Source of the DNA: Archangium violaceum
GTDB taxonomy: Bacteria; Myxococcota; Myxococcia; Myxococcales; Myxococcaceae
Reading direction: 5' to 3'
DNA: 64,000 nucleotides
NCBI RefSeq assembly: GCF_016859125.1
Contig: NZ_CP069338.1
Coordinates: 3,002,501-3,066,500, forward strand
Numbering within the stretch: position 1 is the first letter of the stretch; every line of letters starts with the position of its first letter. Position numbers and translations under genes: made by a program. The notes beneath the pieces were generated by a model that did no database searches, was not told the origin of the DNA, and saw only the letters and a list, made by a program, of their open reading frames with translations. Below are positions 10,060 through 18,206 of the stretch, piece after piece.

Positions 10060-11148
10060 ATGGGTTCGGTTGGTATGGAGCACGGTCAATCAGCGGAGAT
10101 TCTGAGGATTGGGATGACGACGCCCGTTGGTCTGAACGCCGCGAGCACGGCGGCCGCCATCCGGGCAGGGATCACGCGGATCAAAGAATCGACAGTCTAC
10201 GATCAGCGTGGTGATTCAATTCGCCTGGGATTGGTAGGTGAGGAGTACATCCCACCGCTAGAGGCGTCCCTGGAAGATCTGCAGGAACTGACGGCGTGGC
10301 ACCGACGTATGCTGAGGCTGGCGACCCTGGCACTGCGAGAGGTTTCCGAAGGATGGAAGCGTATGCCGCCACCTCCGCTCTTGCTGGCCTTGCCCGAGCC
10401 GCATCCGGACGGGCGCGAGCCCTCGCAAGAATCCCTCCTCAAGCATCTGGTCGTGCAGACCGGGGTGGAACTCGACCTACGTCGGAGCAAACTCATCAGG
10501 GAAGGCAGGGCAGGGGTTCTTCTGGCCCTCCAGCATGCACTGGACATGCTCAACACGAATCGGCTCGCTACCGTTTGTGTGGGGGGCGTGGATACCTACT
10601 TCGATCTGGACTTGCTGGATGCTCTGGACTCGCAAGGGCGGCTCCTCCACACACGGGGACCCTCCGACGGATTCATCCCAGGAGAAGGGGCGGCTTTCCT
10701 GCTCCTGGGCTCTCCTGGTGCAGGTAGATACCTCAAGCTCAACCCAATCGCGCGCATAACAGGTGTCGGTATCGGCACCGAGAAAGGACACTTCTCCAGC
10801 GAGGAGCCTCATCGAGGTGATGGATTGGCCGATGCCTTTCGCGATCTCTTCGCCTCCCTTCCGGTCAACACACACAAGGTCAGATGTGTATATGCCGGTC
10901 TGAATGGGGAAAACTTCTGGGCCAAGGAATGGGGTGTGGCCTACCTGAGGAACTCCCGGCATTTCGAACCCGACCATCTCATGGCGCATCCCATCGAGTA
11001 CATTGGTGATCCGGGAGCGGCACTTGGAGCCATTCTGATGAGTCTCGCAGCCATCGGAATCCAGCGACAATATCGTCCGTCACCTTGCCTGGTGTGGTGC
11101 TCCTCCGATAAAGAGGCTCGGGCTGCGACCATGGTACAGACAGCGTAA
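10060..11148 (+). CDS. beta-ketoacyl synthase-like protein lacking catalytic residues, T6SS cargo-associated
   Basis: A 362-residue thiolase-fold protein. RIGMTTPVGLNAAST matches the start of FabF-type ketosynthases, CVGGVDTYFD matches the strand after the active-site helix, PGEGAAFLLL the gate region and IGDPGAALGAI the region that normally holds the second active-site His. Counting back from CVGG, the nucleophile Cys falls on Gly149 (REGRAG), and the TGHxxGAAG-type His appears to be Asp. It is therefore probably not a condensing enzyme. It starts at ATG 10060; ATG 10075 is also possible and neither has a strong ribosome site. Such proteins accompany DUF2169/DUF4150 genes elsewhere. The next gene starts 14 bases on. 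I infer a structural or chaperone role for a T6SS effector. Confidence 0.75.
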   Translation: MGSVGMEHGQSAEILRIGMTTPVGLNAASTAAAIRAGITRIKESTVYDQRGDSIRLGLVGEEYIPPLEASLEDLQELTAWHRRMLRLATLALREVSEGWKRMPPPPLLLALPEPHPDGREPSQESLLKHLVVQTGVELDLRRSKLIREGRAGVLLALQHALDMLNTNRLATVCVGGVDTYFDLDLLDALDSQGRLLHTRGPSDGFIPGEGAAFLLLGSPGAGRYLKLNPIARITGVGIGTEKGHFSSEEPHRGDGLADAFRDLFASLPVNTHKVRCVYAGLNGENFWAKEWGVAYLRNSRHFEPDHLMAHPIEYIGDPGAALGAILMSLAAIGIQRQYRPSPCLVWCSSDKEARAATMVQTA

Positions 11149-11161
11149 CGACGAGGCATCA

Positions 11162-11704
11162 ATGCCAGAGGTGGGGGAATCAGTCTCGGTTGCCAGTGGG
11201 GACCAGTCGCAAGACCCCGATGAGCAAGAAACGCCGCGAGAATGCCCCGTATGTGGGGCAGTTTGGAAGAAGAAAGAACCCACCCTGGGTCAGGTTCGCA
11301 GGGCAATCCAGGAGGTATTCTCGGGTTTCAAGGTCGAGGTCAAAGCGCTCGATGCAGCGGCACTCCTGGGTTATCGGGGTAGTGTCGCCGCGGGAGTCGT
11401 TGGGAATAGGAACAAGCCTCACTACGGATACGAGCCCGATATCCGGGGCGAGTGTGGAACGAAGTACGACATCGATGGATTCCTGATTTCAAAAAAGCTG
11501 TTCGATACACTCCCCAAAGACGATAAGGGGAGGTGCTGGGGGAGCCGCGATCGTAACCTTCGCGCACTTCAGAGTTCGCTCAGGCGAGCGCTGACAGGTA
11601 GAGCGGAGCTGACCCACATGAAGAACGAGTTCGGATTTCGTGTGTGGCACCCGAGAGACCAGAACTACGTCACGCAGCACGGGGCCATCATTGTGATCTG
11701 GTGA
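11162..11704 (+). CDS. putative T6SS effector with nucleotidyltransferase-fold toxin domain
   Basis: A 180-residue cytosolic protein. A polar N-terminal tail carries a single CPVC pair (C28, C31). From residue 44 the body resembles toxin domains found at the ends of Rhs and contact-dependent proteins. GYRGSVAAG (G73-S74) matches the nucleotidyltransferase GS motif and KYDIDGFLIS (D103, D105) the metal-binding DxD. The C-terminus ends in hydrophobic strands (GFRVWHP, GAIIVIW). Nucleotidyltransferase toxins modify nucleotides, RNA or protein; the target here is unknown. It sits between the ketosynthase-like gene and a small gene with its own ribosome site, which is the usual effector-immunity order. 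The function is inferred from motif spacing only. Confidence 0.6.
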   Translation: MPEVGESVSVASGDQSQDPDEQETPRECPVCGAVWKKKEPTLGQVRRAIQEVFSGFKVEVKALDAAALLGYRGSVAAGVVGNRNKPHYGYEPDIRGECGTKYDIDGFLISKKLFDTLPKDDKGRCWGSRDRNLRALQSSLRRALTGRAELTHMKNEFGFRVWHPRDQNYVTQHGAIIVIW

Positions 11705-11740
11705 CCCGAGTTGCTCACAGATGCACAGGAAGGATGCTGC

Positions 11741-12100
11741 ATGTTCTACGCATTTGGAGATATCAGGATAAAGTCCGAGCTGCCTCTTGATGAGACAGCC
11801 GGGCTCGTCGCTCGGGCCTTGGAAATCCCGCGCTTCGTCAAGGACATCTCAACACCAGAGGACGAGGGGGAAGACTTCGTCTCCCGGTGCTTCGGACTCA
11901 AGTTCGTATTTTTCGCATTGCCGGAATCCGTTGCGGCAGCGAGCGGATGTCAGTTCGGCCTGTCAATCGATACCACCGCGGATTTCGACTATGACGGCAG
12001 CGAGAAGGAAATAGATGCTGTCGGGTACGTTCTCTTCCTGCTGGGACGAGAGCCCAGACTCTCCGCAGTGAAGGGAGGAGGCGGTGGTGGGGGGGGATGA
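11741..12100 (+). CDS. putative immunity protein for the adjacent toxin
   Basis: A 119-residue acidic cytosolic protein starting MFYAFGDIRIKSELPLDE. The ATG at 11741 has AGGAAGGA upstream, much better than a TTG at 11711. The sequence has alternating strands and helices (LKFVFFALPES, GCQFGLSIDTTADFDYD) and no membrane segment. It ends in eight glycines encoded by a G-rich tract with an 8-G run (12089-12096). Position directly after the toxin-like gene, small size and acidic charge suggest immunity. Family not recognised. The G-run could slip and change the C-terminus. Confidence 0.5.
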   Translation: MFYAFGDIRIKSELPLDETAGLVARALEIPRFVKDISTPEDEGEDFVSRCFGLKFVFFALPESVAAASGCQFGLSIDTTADFDYDGSEKEIDAVGYVLFLLGREPRLSAVKGGGGGGGG

Positions 12101-12263
12101 TGCGCAGCCGCCTCTCCTGGGATGAAGCGACGGTAGGCACTGGAAGTATCCAGGGACTCTGGATGACAGCTACTTCCTGGTGGCCATGGAATCAGCCGCT
12201 ACCGAGAGGGTGACTCCTCACTCAACCATCGCCATCTACGAGCGGAACAGAGGGGAAGGAACC

Positions 12264-13565
12264 ATGGCTTCAGTGATGATGGACGTCTACGAGGAGCACC
12301 TCGACGAGGCGACCTTCTTGTGGTCGCGGTGGGAGCACTCTCTGGTGGCGCCGGAGTTCAACCTTGAAGGATCGGCCGAGTTGGAAAAACGGCTGTTGGC
12401 TCATCTAGATGGGCTGGTGCTCGGGGGCGAGCTCGTGGCCGAGGCGCTCTTGAAGCCGGCGTTGGAATCAGGGGAAGCGCCGCGCCAGTCCGCCGCCCTC
12501 TGGTCCCTGCTGGCCGAGCCGGGGCTGCTAGAGCCCGCCGAGGTAACGGAGTTGCTGCGGGCGGCCCCCCAGGACTCGCTCGCCGCCCTGGGACGGGCGC
12601 TGGAACTGAACGAGCGCGAGGAGGTCGGCACGGCACTGCGTCCGCTGCTGAAGGACGGGAGTGCCTCGCACCAGGCGCTGGCTCTTGAGGTTCTCGCCTT
12701 CCAGGGGAAGTTGCCTCCAGCAACGTGCGTGGAACTCCTCTCCCACCCAGACGAACAGGTCGTGGTGGCAGCGCTTCGGGGCCTGCGGCCCTTGACTCAA
12801 GAACTGCTCTCCCGGGAACTCCCCCGGCTGTTGGCGGATGGACGGCCCAGGGTCCGGGAGGCAGCCATCGCGACGGGGGCGATCTCGGGCTCGCGGGCAG
12901 CCTGGGAGGCGTGCCGCAAGGCCGTGGAAGGACGCGGAGAGGTCGGCCGGGACACGCTGCTGCTGCTAGCGCTCGCTGGGAAGGAGCAGGACATCGAGCT
13001 TCTGGTCGCACGGGCCCTGTCCAACGGAGCCGACGGAAGTGCGCTCTTCGCACTGGGGTTCAGCGGCCAGGTAAAGGCCATGGAGACGTGTCTGGAACTG
13101 ATGGAGAAGAAGCCCATGGCAGCCCTGGCTGGCGAGGCCTTCAGCGCCATGACCGGGCTAGAGCTAGCGGCATCGTACGTGATGCAGGAGCAGGAGGAGG
13201 AGTCACTTCCGCCCCTGGAGGAGGATCTGGAGCGCGACCTTGGGCCCAAGCCAGAGGATGCCCTACCGGTGCCGGACCGCGAGGCAGTAACCGCCTGGTG
13301 GTCGCAGGCCCGGAAGAACTTCAACCGGGAGTGGCGCTACATGCGCGGGGTGGCGTTCAGCGTCGACGGCTTGCTGGGGGAACTCGAGCGGGGACCCATG
13401 CGGCGTCGGCACGCGCACGCTCTGGAACTGGCCGTCCGAAGCCAAGGCACCTGCCTCATCCAGACGCGCGCCTTTACCAAGCAGCAGTACGCGGGATTGG
13501 CAAGAGCCCGGGCCACCCAGACGCATCTGAATGCCTCCATGTTCTCGCGAACTCTCGGCGGCTGA
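12264..13565 (+). CDS. TIGR02270 family protein (HEAT-like helical repeats), T6SS cargo-associated
   Basis: About 433 residues starting MASVMMDVYEEHLDEATFLW, with GGGGAAGGA before the ATG at 12264. The body is leucine- and alanine-rich helical repeat with pairs such as LLSHPDEQVVVAALRGL and GRPRVREAAIATGAI, typical of HEAT-type scaffolds. A conserved C-terminus contains FNREWRYMRG and LELAVRSQG. TIGR02270 proteins occur beside DUF2169 and DUF4150 genes in myxobacterial T6SS loci. The role is unknown; a scaffold or adaptor for loading the spike is a fair guess. The DUF2169 gene begins 19 bases downstream, so they form one operon. Confidence 0.85.
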   Translation: MASVMMDVYEEHLDEATFLWSRWEHSLVAPEFNLEGSAELEKRLLAHLDGLVLGGELVAEALLKPALESGEAPRQSAALWSLLAEPGLLEPAEVTELLRAAPQDSLAALGRALELNEREEVGTALRPLLKDGSASHQALALEVLAFQGKLPPATCVELLSHPDEQVVVAALRGLRPLTQELLSRELPRLLADGRPRVREAAIATGAISGSRAAWEACRKAVEGRGEVGRDTLLLLALAGKEQDIELLVARALSNGADGSALFALGFSGQVKAMETCLELMEKKPMAALAGEAFSAMTGLELAASYVMQEQEEESLPPLEEDLERDLGPKPEDALPVPDREAVTAWWSQARKNFNREWRYMRGVAFSVDGLLGELERGPMRRRHAHALELAVRSQGTCLIQTRAFTKQQYAGLARARATQTHLNASMFSRTLGG

Positions 13566-13584
13566 ACGAAGCAGGAGACTTCAA

Positions 13585-14604
13585 GTGCTTCAGGTCAAGA
13601 ACCAGACTCCCTTCAACACCCATCTCTTCCTCTTCCCCGACGAGCAGGGCGTGGACACGGCGTACGTCGTGGTGAAGGCCACGTTTGAACTGTGGGCCGG
13701 GACGCTAGCCATCGCGCGGGAGCAACGCCCCGTGATAATGGCAGACGAGTACTGGGGCGAGCCTGGGCAGTCAAGCGTGAAGTACGCGAGCGAGGCCCAT
13801 CTGATGAAGCCCGGAACGGACGTCGTGCTGGTGGGCGAGGCCCACTCGCCGCGCCCGGTTGACTCCTGCTTCGTGGCCCTGCAGGTGGGCGCCCTGCGCA
13901 AGGGCATCCAAGTCTTCGGAGACCGGACCTGGCAGGGCGGAGTGCTCTCGCCGCGGATATCCTCGCCCATGCCATTCCGGACCATGCCACTCGTCTATGA
14001 GCGTGCCTTCGGCGGCAAGCACGAGGTCGACCCGAAGCAGGGCAAGGTCCTCTTCGACTCCCGCAACCCCGTGGGCAAGGGCTTCCGAGGGAAGCGGAGC
14101 GCCTCGGATATGGTAGGCGTGCCCCTGCCGAACCTGGAGGACCCGCAGCACCTGATTGGCAGCATCTCGGATGCTCCAGCCCCCGCCGGGGTCGGATGCA
14201 TCGCTCCGGGGTGGGAGCCTCGCCGCTCCCTGGCGGGCACCTACGACGAAACCTGGCAGACCCGGCGGGCCCCCTACCTTCCACTTGACTTCAAGCAGCA
14301 GTTCTTCCAGGTCGCCTCTCCAGGACTGCACAGCCACAACCCCCTGGTGGGCGGCGAGCCGGTGAAGCTCGTCAACCTCTCACCGATGGGCGTGCTCCAA
14401 TTCCAGCTGCCCGTGTGTTCATTCCACGTCCGCGTCCTACTGGACCGCGCCGAGGAAAAACCCGCCCTGCGGCTGGAAACGGTGCTGCTCGAACCGTTAG
14501 ATTCCCGGGTGTGCATGACGTGGCGTGGAGCCTTACATTGTGACAAGCGCGTCCTGAAGGTGCGCGAGGTCCACATCCAGCTCGAGAAGCTCAAAGGAGC
14601 CTAA
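13585..14604 (+). CDS. DUF2169 family T6SS effector adaptor
   Basis: A 339-residue protein read from a GTG at 13585 with AGGAG seven bases upstream; it begins MLQVKNQTPFNTHLFLFPDE, the usual N-terminus of the family. Conserved DUF2169 stretches include VVVKATFEL, ADEYWGEPG, PFRTMPLVYERAFGG, NPVGKGF and LPNLEDP. DUF2169 proteins are encoded next to PAAR or DUF4150 genes and are thought to help mount effectors on the VgrG spike. The next gene starts two bases after the stop. Length is normal and no lesion is seen. Confidence 0.9.
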   Translation: MLQVKNQTPFNTHLFLFPDEQGVDTAYVVVKATFELWAGTLAIAREQRPVIMADEYWGEPGQSSVKYASEAHLMKPGTDVVLVGEAHSPRPVDSCFVALQVGALRKGIQVFGDRTWQGGVLSPRISSPMPFRTMPLVYERAFGGKHEVDPKQGKVLFDSRNPVGKGFRGKRSASDMVGVPLPNLEDPQHLIGSISDAPAPAGVGCIAPGWEPRRSLAGTYDETWQTRRAPYLPLDFKQQFFQVASPGLHSHNPLVGGEPVKLVNLSPMGVLQFQLPVCSFHVRVLLDRAEEKPALRLETVLLEPLDSRVCMTWRGALHCDKRVLKVREVHIQLEKLKGA

Positions 14605-14606
14605 AC

Positions 14607-14990
14607 ATGGGAACGAAAGCGTACGCCAATGGACGGGGAATTGCTCACGGTGGGAGCGGGGGCATGAGCATCGTTCTGCCGGATGTCTGCAAGACGCCCT
14701 CCCCCGGAGGGCCGGTCCCCATTCCCTACCCCAATACGGCGAAGTCTTCAGACACGTCAAAAGGACCGAAGACGGTCACCATCAACGGCAAAATGCCCGC
14801 GGTGAAGGGCGCCCAATATCAGACATCCGTGGGCGATGAGGCGGGCACGGCCGGCGGTGGAGTGATGAGCAGTTCCACCAAGGGACCCGCGGAGTTCATG
14901 ATGTACTCCTTCGACGTCAAGTTCGAAGGCAAGAATGTGTGTCGGCTGGGAGATCCGCTTTTCCATAACAAGAAGAACACGATGGGCTAG
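14607..14990 (+). CDS. DUF4150 PAAR-like T6SS spike-tip protein
   Basis: A 127-residue protein with the PAAR-like pattern: VLPDVCKTPSPGGPVPIPYPN near the N-terminus, glycine- and serine-rich middle (GDEAGTAGGGVMSSSTKG) and VCRLGDPLFHNKKN at the end. DUF4150 proteins replace classical PAAR tips on VgrG spikes and carry effectors non-covalently. It is the last gene of the module that begins at 10060, directly after DUF2169. No C-terminal toxin extension is present, consistent with the toxin being a separate protein. The module has no VgrG, Hcp or sheath genes in this window, so it must rely on an apparatus encoded elsewhere. Confidence 0.9.
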   Translation: MGTKAYANGRGIAHGGSGGMSIVLPDVCKTPSPGGPVPIPYPNTAKSSDTSKGPKTVTINGKMPAVKGAQYQTSVGDEAGTAGGGVMSSSTKGPAEFMMYSFDVKFEGKNVCRLGDPLFHNKKNTMG

Positions 14991-15052
14991 CGGGCCGCGA
15001 CGGGGGCGGCCACAACCAGAGGCGCGTGCAGTTTGTAGGTGGAGTAGCCGCA

Positions 15053-15070
15053 AAGGTGTCAGAGGATTTG
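15053..15070. repeat. isolated left terminus of the MITE family
   Basis: A perfect copy of AAGGTGTCAGAGGATTTG. Coding sequence of an ileS fragment begins within a few bases of its inner end, where the MITE interior should be. Confidence 0.75.
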
Positions 15071-15756
15071 TCCAGGCTTCTGGGTGGACCTCCCGGACGC
15101 CTACGTCACCTACCACCGCAGCTACGTGGAGAGCGTCTGGTGGGCGCTCGCCGAGCTGTTCCGCAAGGGCCTGCTCTACCGACACCGCGCTCCTCATCTG
15201 GACCACCACGCCCTGGACGCTCCCGTCCAACATGTACGCCGCCGTCAACCCCGCGGTGGACTACGTCACCGTGGACGCCGGCGAGCGCAAGCTCATCGTC
15301 GCCGCCGCCCTGCGCGAGGAGCTGAGCAAGAAGCTCAAGAAGGAGCTGCCCGTCCTGGAGACGCTCAAGGGCAGCTCGCTCGTGGGCCGGCGCTACATCC
15401 CGCCCTACGACGTGTACTTCCAGCGCGTGGGCGACACGGAACTGCCGCTCGCCAACGGGGGCACGGACTCGCCCGCCTGGCGCGTCATCGGCGCGGACTT
15501 CGTCACCCTCTCCAGCGGCACGGGCATCGTCCACATCGCCCCGGCCTTCGGCGAGGACGACTACGAGGCCTTCCGCCACGAGCGCACCCGCTTCGCCCGG
15601 CCCGAGGCCCTGGAGATGTTCTGCGCCATCCGCCCGGACGGCACCTTCTCCGAGGACTTCCCCCACCTCTCCGGCCGCTTCGTCAAGGACGCGGACAAGG
15701 AGATTCAGCGCGAGCTCAAGGAGCGGCGGTGCAGCGTGGAGGCGGAGATGTGGTAG
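15071..15756 (+). pseudogene. ileS: internal fragment of isoleucyl-tRNA synthetase with an internal deletion
   Basis: Two segments in different frames match IleS. The first (15080-15180) reads [18 protein letters not shown] and [17 protein letters not shown]. The second (from 15185) reads [16 protein letters not shown], then [32 protein letters not shown] and [20 protein letters not shown]. The segment that normally lies between them is missing, as are the HIGH motif, the KMSKS half and the C-terminus. The fragment starts at a MITE terminus and ends in a non-homologous tail. It cannot be the cell's functional ileS. Confidence 0.85.
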
Positions 15757-15792
15757 GGGCGCGCGGCCTGGTTCGAGAGGGAGGGGCGGCGC

Positions 15793-17983
15793 TCAGGTGG
15801 TCGCGGGCGAGACAGAGGGAGCCTGAGCGGCGGCTTCGCGCGACGCCTTCCACATGGGCGGCAGCAGTTCCTCGAGCCGGCGCCGCGGCCAGCCCCGGGA
15901 GAGCTTCTCCAGCACGTCGGTCAGGTACGCCTGCGGGTCCACGCCCGCCAGCACGCAGGTGGCCACCAGCGTGTACACGCACGCGGCGCGCTCGGCGCCC
16001 GCGTCACTGCCGGCGAACAGGTAGTTCTTCCTGCCGACGGCAATCTCCCGCAGCCGCAGCTCCGAGGCGTTGTTGTGCAGTGGCAGCCGTGCGTCTTCCA
16101 GGAAGCGCAGCAGCGCCGTCCACTGGTTGAGGGCATAGCGACACGCCTGGGCCAGTGGACTCTTCGGGGGCTCCGCGTTGTAGGTGTTGGCCACCCAGCG
16201 TCCCAGTTGCTCGGTAATGGGGCGCGAGAGCACGTCGCGCCTGCGCAGCCGCTCGGCCTCGTCCACCTGCTGCTCGCTGGCCTCGCGCTCCACCTCGAAG
16301 AGCCGGCCTATGAGACTGAGCGGCAGCGCCGCCCGCGTGCCGCCGGCTTCCAACGCCTCGACGAAGTAGCGCCGGGCATGGCTCCAGCACCCCACCTCCA
16401 CCGCAGTGGCGCCCTCGCGCGTAAACAGCTTGTCGTAGCCCTTGTACCCGTCACCAGCAGCCAGCCGGTGCGCCCCTCCAGGAAGGACAGCGGCCCCTCC
16501 TGCTTCCAGTCCGGCGTGTACACGAAGGCCGCCCAGGTGGCGTCCCCCAGGTACACCCACATGTGCCCGCGCTTGAGGCCATTGGGGTGCTGTTTGTCGA
16601 GCACCTTCAGGTGCGTGTCGTCGCTCCGCAGCACGTGCGAGGCCAGCGCCCTCTGGCCCACCTCCCGCGCCAGTGGCTGGAGGAGGTCGGCCCCCGCCGC
16701 CACCCAGTCCGAGAGCGTCGAGGTGCGCAACTCCACACCCTGGCGCGCGTACATTGCGCTCAGCCGGTGCAGCGGCAGGCTGTTTTTGTATTTGGACACC
16801 AGCACGTGTGCCACCAGGCCCGGCCCTGGCAACCCCCCTCAATCACCCTGTCGGCGGGAGGTGCCACCACCAGCCCGTCGCCACATGGCCGGCAGGCGTA
16901 CTTGGGACGCACCTCCTCAATCACCTTGAAGTGGCCGGGCACCCACTCCAATGTCTCGCTCTTCTCCTCGCCACAGCGAGACTTGTCCCGCCCGCACGCC
17001 TCACACCGCAGCGCCTCGGGCGGGGGCTGGTGGACGCGCTGCTCGCGCGGCAGGTGGGCGGGCAGCGGGCGGCGTCCGTGTCCCTTGCGCTCCTTCTTCC
17101 GCGACTCCTTGTTCGGCGGCTCGGACGCGGGTGGAGCGCCCTGCGCGAGGCCCGCGTCCCCGGCACCAGGCGTCGCCGCCTGCGCCTGCTGAGCACCGGC
17201 GTCCTCCTGTCCCAGCTGTGTCAGAAACAGCGAGAGTTGCTCGGCCGACAGCTTCTCGCTGGTGCGGCCAAAGCGCTGGCGCATCGCCTTGAGCAGGCGC
17301 AACTCCAACTCGGCGTTCTTCTCCACCAGTTGTGTCAGCAGCCCCACCACCAGCTCAATGGCCTGCTCCTCCTGGCCCTCGGCCAGCAGCCCCCGCGGCA
17401 GCGCCGCCACCCCGTGCACGTCCGTCCTCTTCTTGCCGGGGGCCTCACCGCTCATGACGCGCGACATGAGCCACGGCCCGGCCCCTCAACGCAAGAGGTT
17501 TTCTCTCACAGGTGACTCCACAGGTGGGGGCTGCCAGCGCGGCCGACGCACGCTGGCCTTCAAATCGGCTCGCCAGGTGGATTCGCACCGAGGAGGGCAG
17601 TGTCAGCACGCTTCCTCCAGCGCCCTCACCAACCTCGCCAGCGCGTCCGCGTCGAAACCCGGCTCCACCCGGATGCGTCGGCCCCTGGCCAGCACTACCT
17701 CCATGCTGGCTGCGCCCGCCGCTGTCTCCCGCTCTTCCCTCGACGGCGGCGCCGCGACGTGCACCGGGACGAAGGAGCGCTCCGGGCTCGCCTCCTCTCT
17801 CCTCCGCTTCTTCCACCACCTCAGCCGCTGCGGCCCAAGCCCATGGCGGCGGGCGAACTCCGCCACCGACAACCCGCTCTCTTCATACGCCTCGAGCACA
17901 GCCCGTGCTTCGGACTCCGACCAGTAGCTGCTCGCCGCTGCCCTCGCCAGTGGTGCTCCCACTTCTTCCGCGTTGCGTCCCAT
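15793..17983 (-). mobile_element. decayed IS66-family element (tnpA, tnpB remnant, frameshifted tnpC)
   Basis: The order on the minus strand is that of IS66. tnpA (17603-17983, AGGAGGAG upstream) is an intact-looking small helix-turn-helix protein (YEESGLSVAEFARRHGLG). tnpB is reduced to about 130 bases retaining LPSSVRIHLAS. The DDE transposase tnpC begins at 17467 with a leucine-rich start (LVEKNAELELRLLKAMR), the zinc-finger-like CEACGRDKSRC and KYACRPCG. It shifts frame near 16820 to reach LRSDDTHLKVLD. It shifts again near 16460 to reach GCWSHARRYFVEAL and [19 protein letters not shown]. With tnpB deleted and tnpC broken, it is inactive. Terminal inverted repeats were not located. Confidence 0.85.
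17603..17983 (-). CDS. IS66 TnpA-like protein, intact reading frame
   Basis: A 126-residue protein with the helix-turn-helix segment EESGLSVAEFARRHGLG followed by LRWWKKRRREE, typical of IS66 ORF1. It begins MGRNAEEVGAPLARA with a strong ribosome site. The C-terminus (MEVVLARGRRIRVEPGFD) matches IS66 TnpA proteins. It is the only undamaged gene of the element. Confidence 0.75.
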   Translation of the reverse strand: MGRNAEEVGAPLARAAASSYWSESEARAVLEAYEESGLSVAEFARRHGLGPQRLRWWKKRRREEASPERSFVPVHVAAPPSREERETAAGAASMEVVLARGRRIRVEPGFDADALARLVRALEEAC

Positions 17984-18031
17984 GTCCACTCCTCCTGGTT
18001 CGCAACGCTGCACGGCCCTCCCTTCTCTCGG

Positions 18032-18068
18032 AAGGTGTGGTCCGCCGAGCGCTTACGATTTGTACAGG
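18032..18068. repeat. degenerate MITE terminus
   Basis: GAAGGTGT followed 20 bases later by CGATTTGTACAGG resembles the left end and adjoining interior of the MITE family, disrupted by unrelated bases. It lies between the IS66 remnant and the GH16 gene. Confidence 0.4.
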
Positions 18069-18206
18069 TCCACATTGCCTTCCCGAAGGGCGCGGATGCG
18101 GACGACGTACGTCGCTGGCGGTTGATGGGGAAAATGCGCCATCTGGCCGCAGCCTGTGTCTTCGGTGAGATTCTTCCACGATGCGTCCCCATCCGAGAGG
18201 TCACCC

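Noticed and set aside
10060-11148. Start of a polyketide or fatty-acid gene cluster
   Set aside because: The ketosynthase-like protein lacks catalytic residues and its neighbours are T6SS cargo genes, with no ACP, AT or KR.
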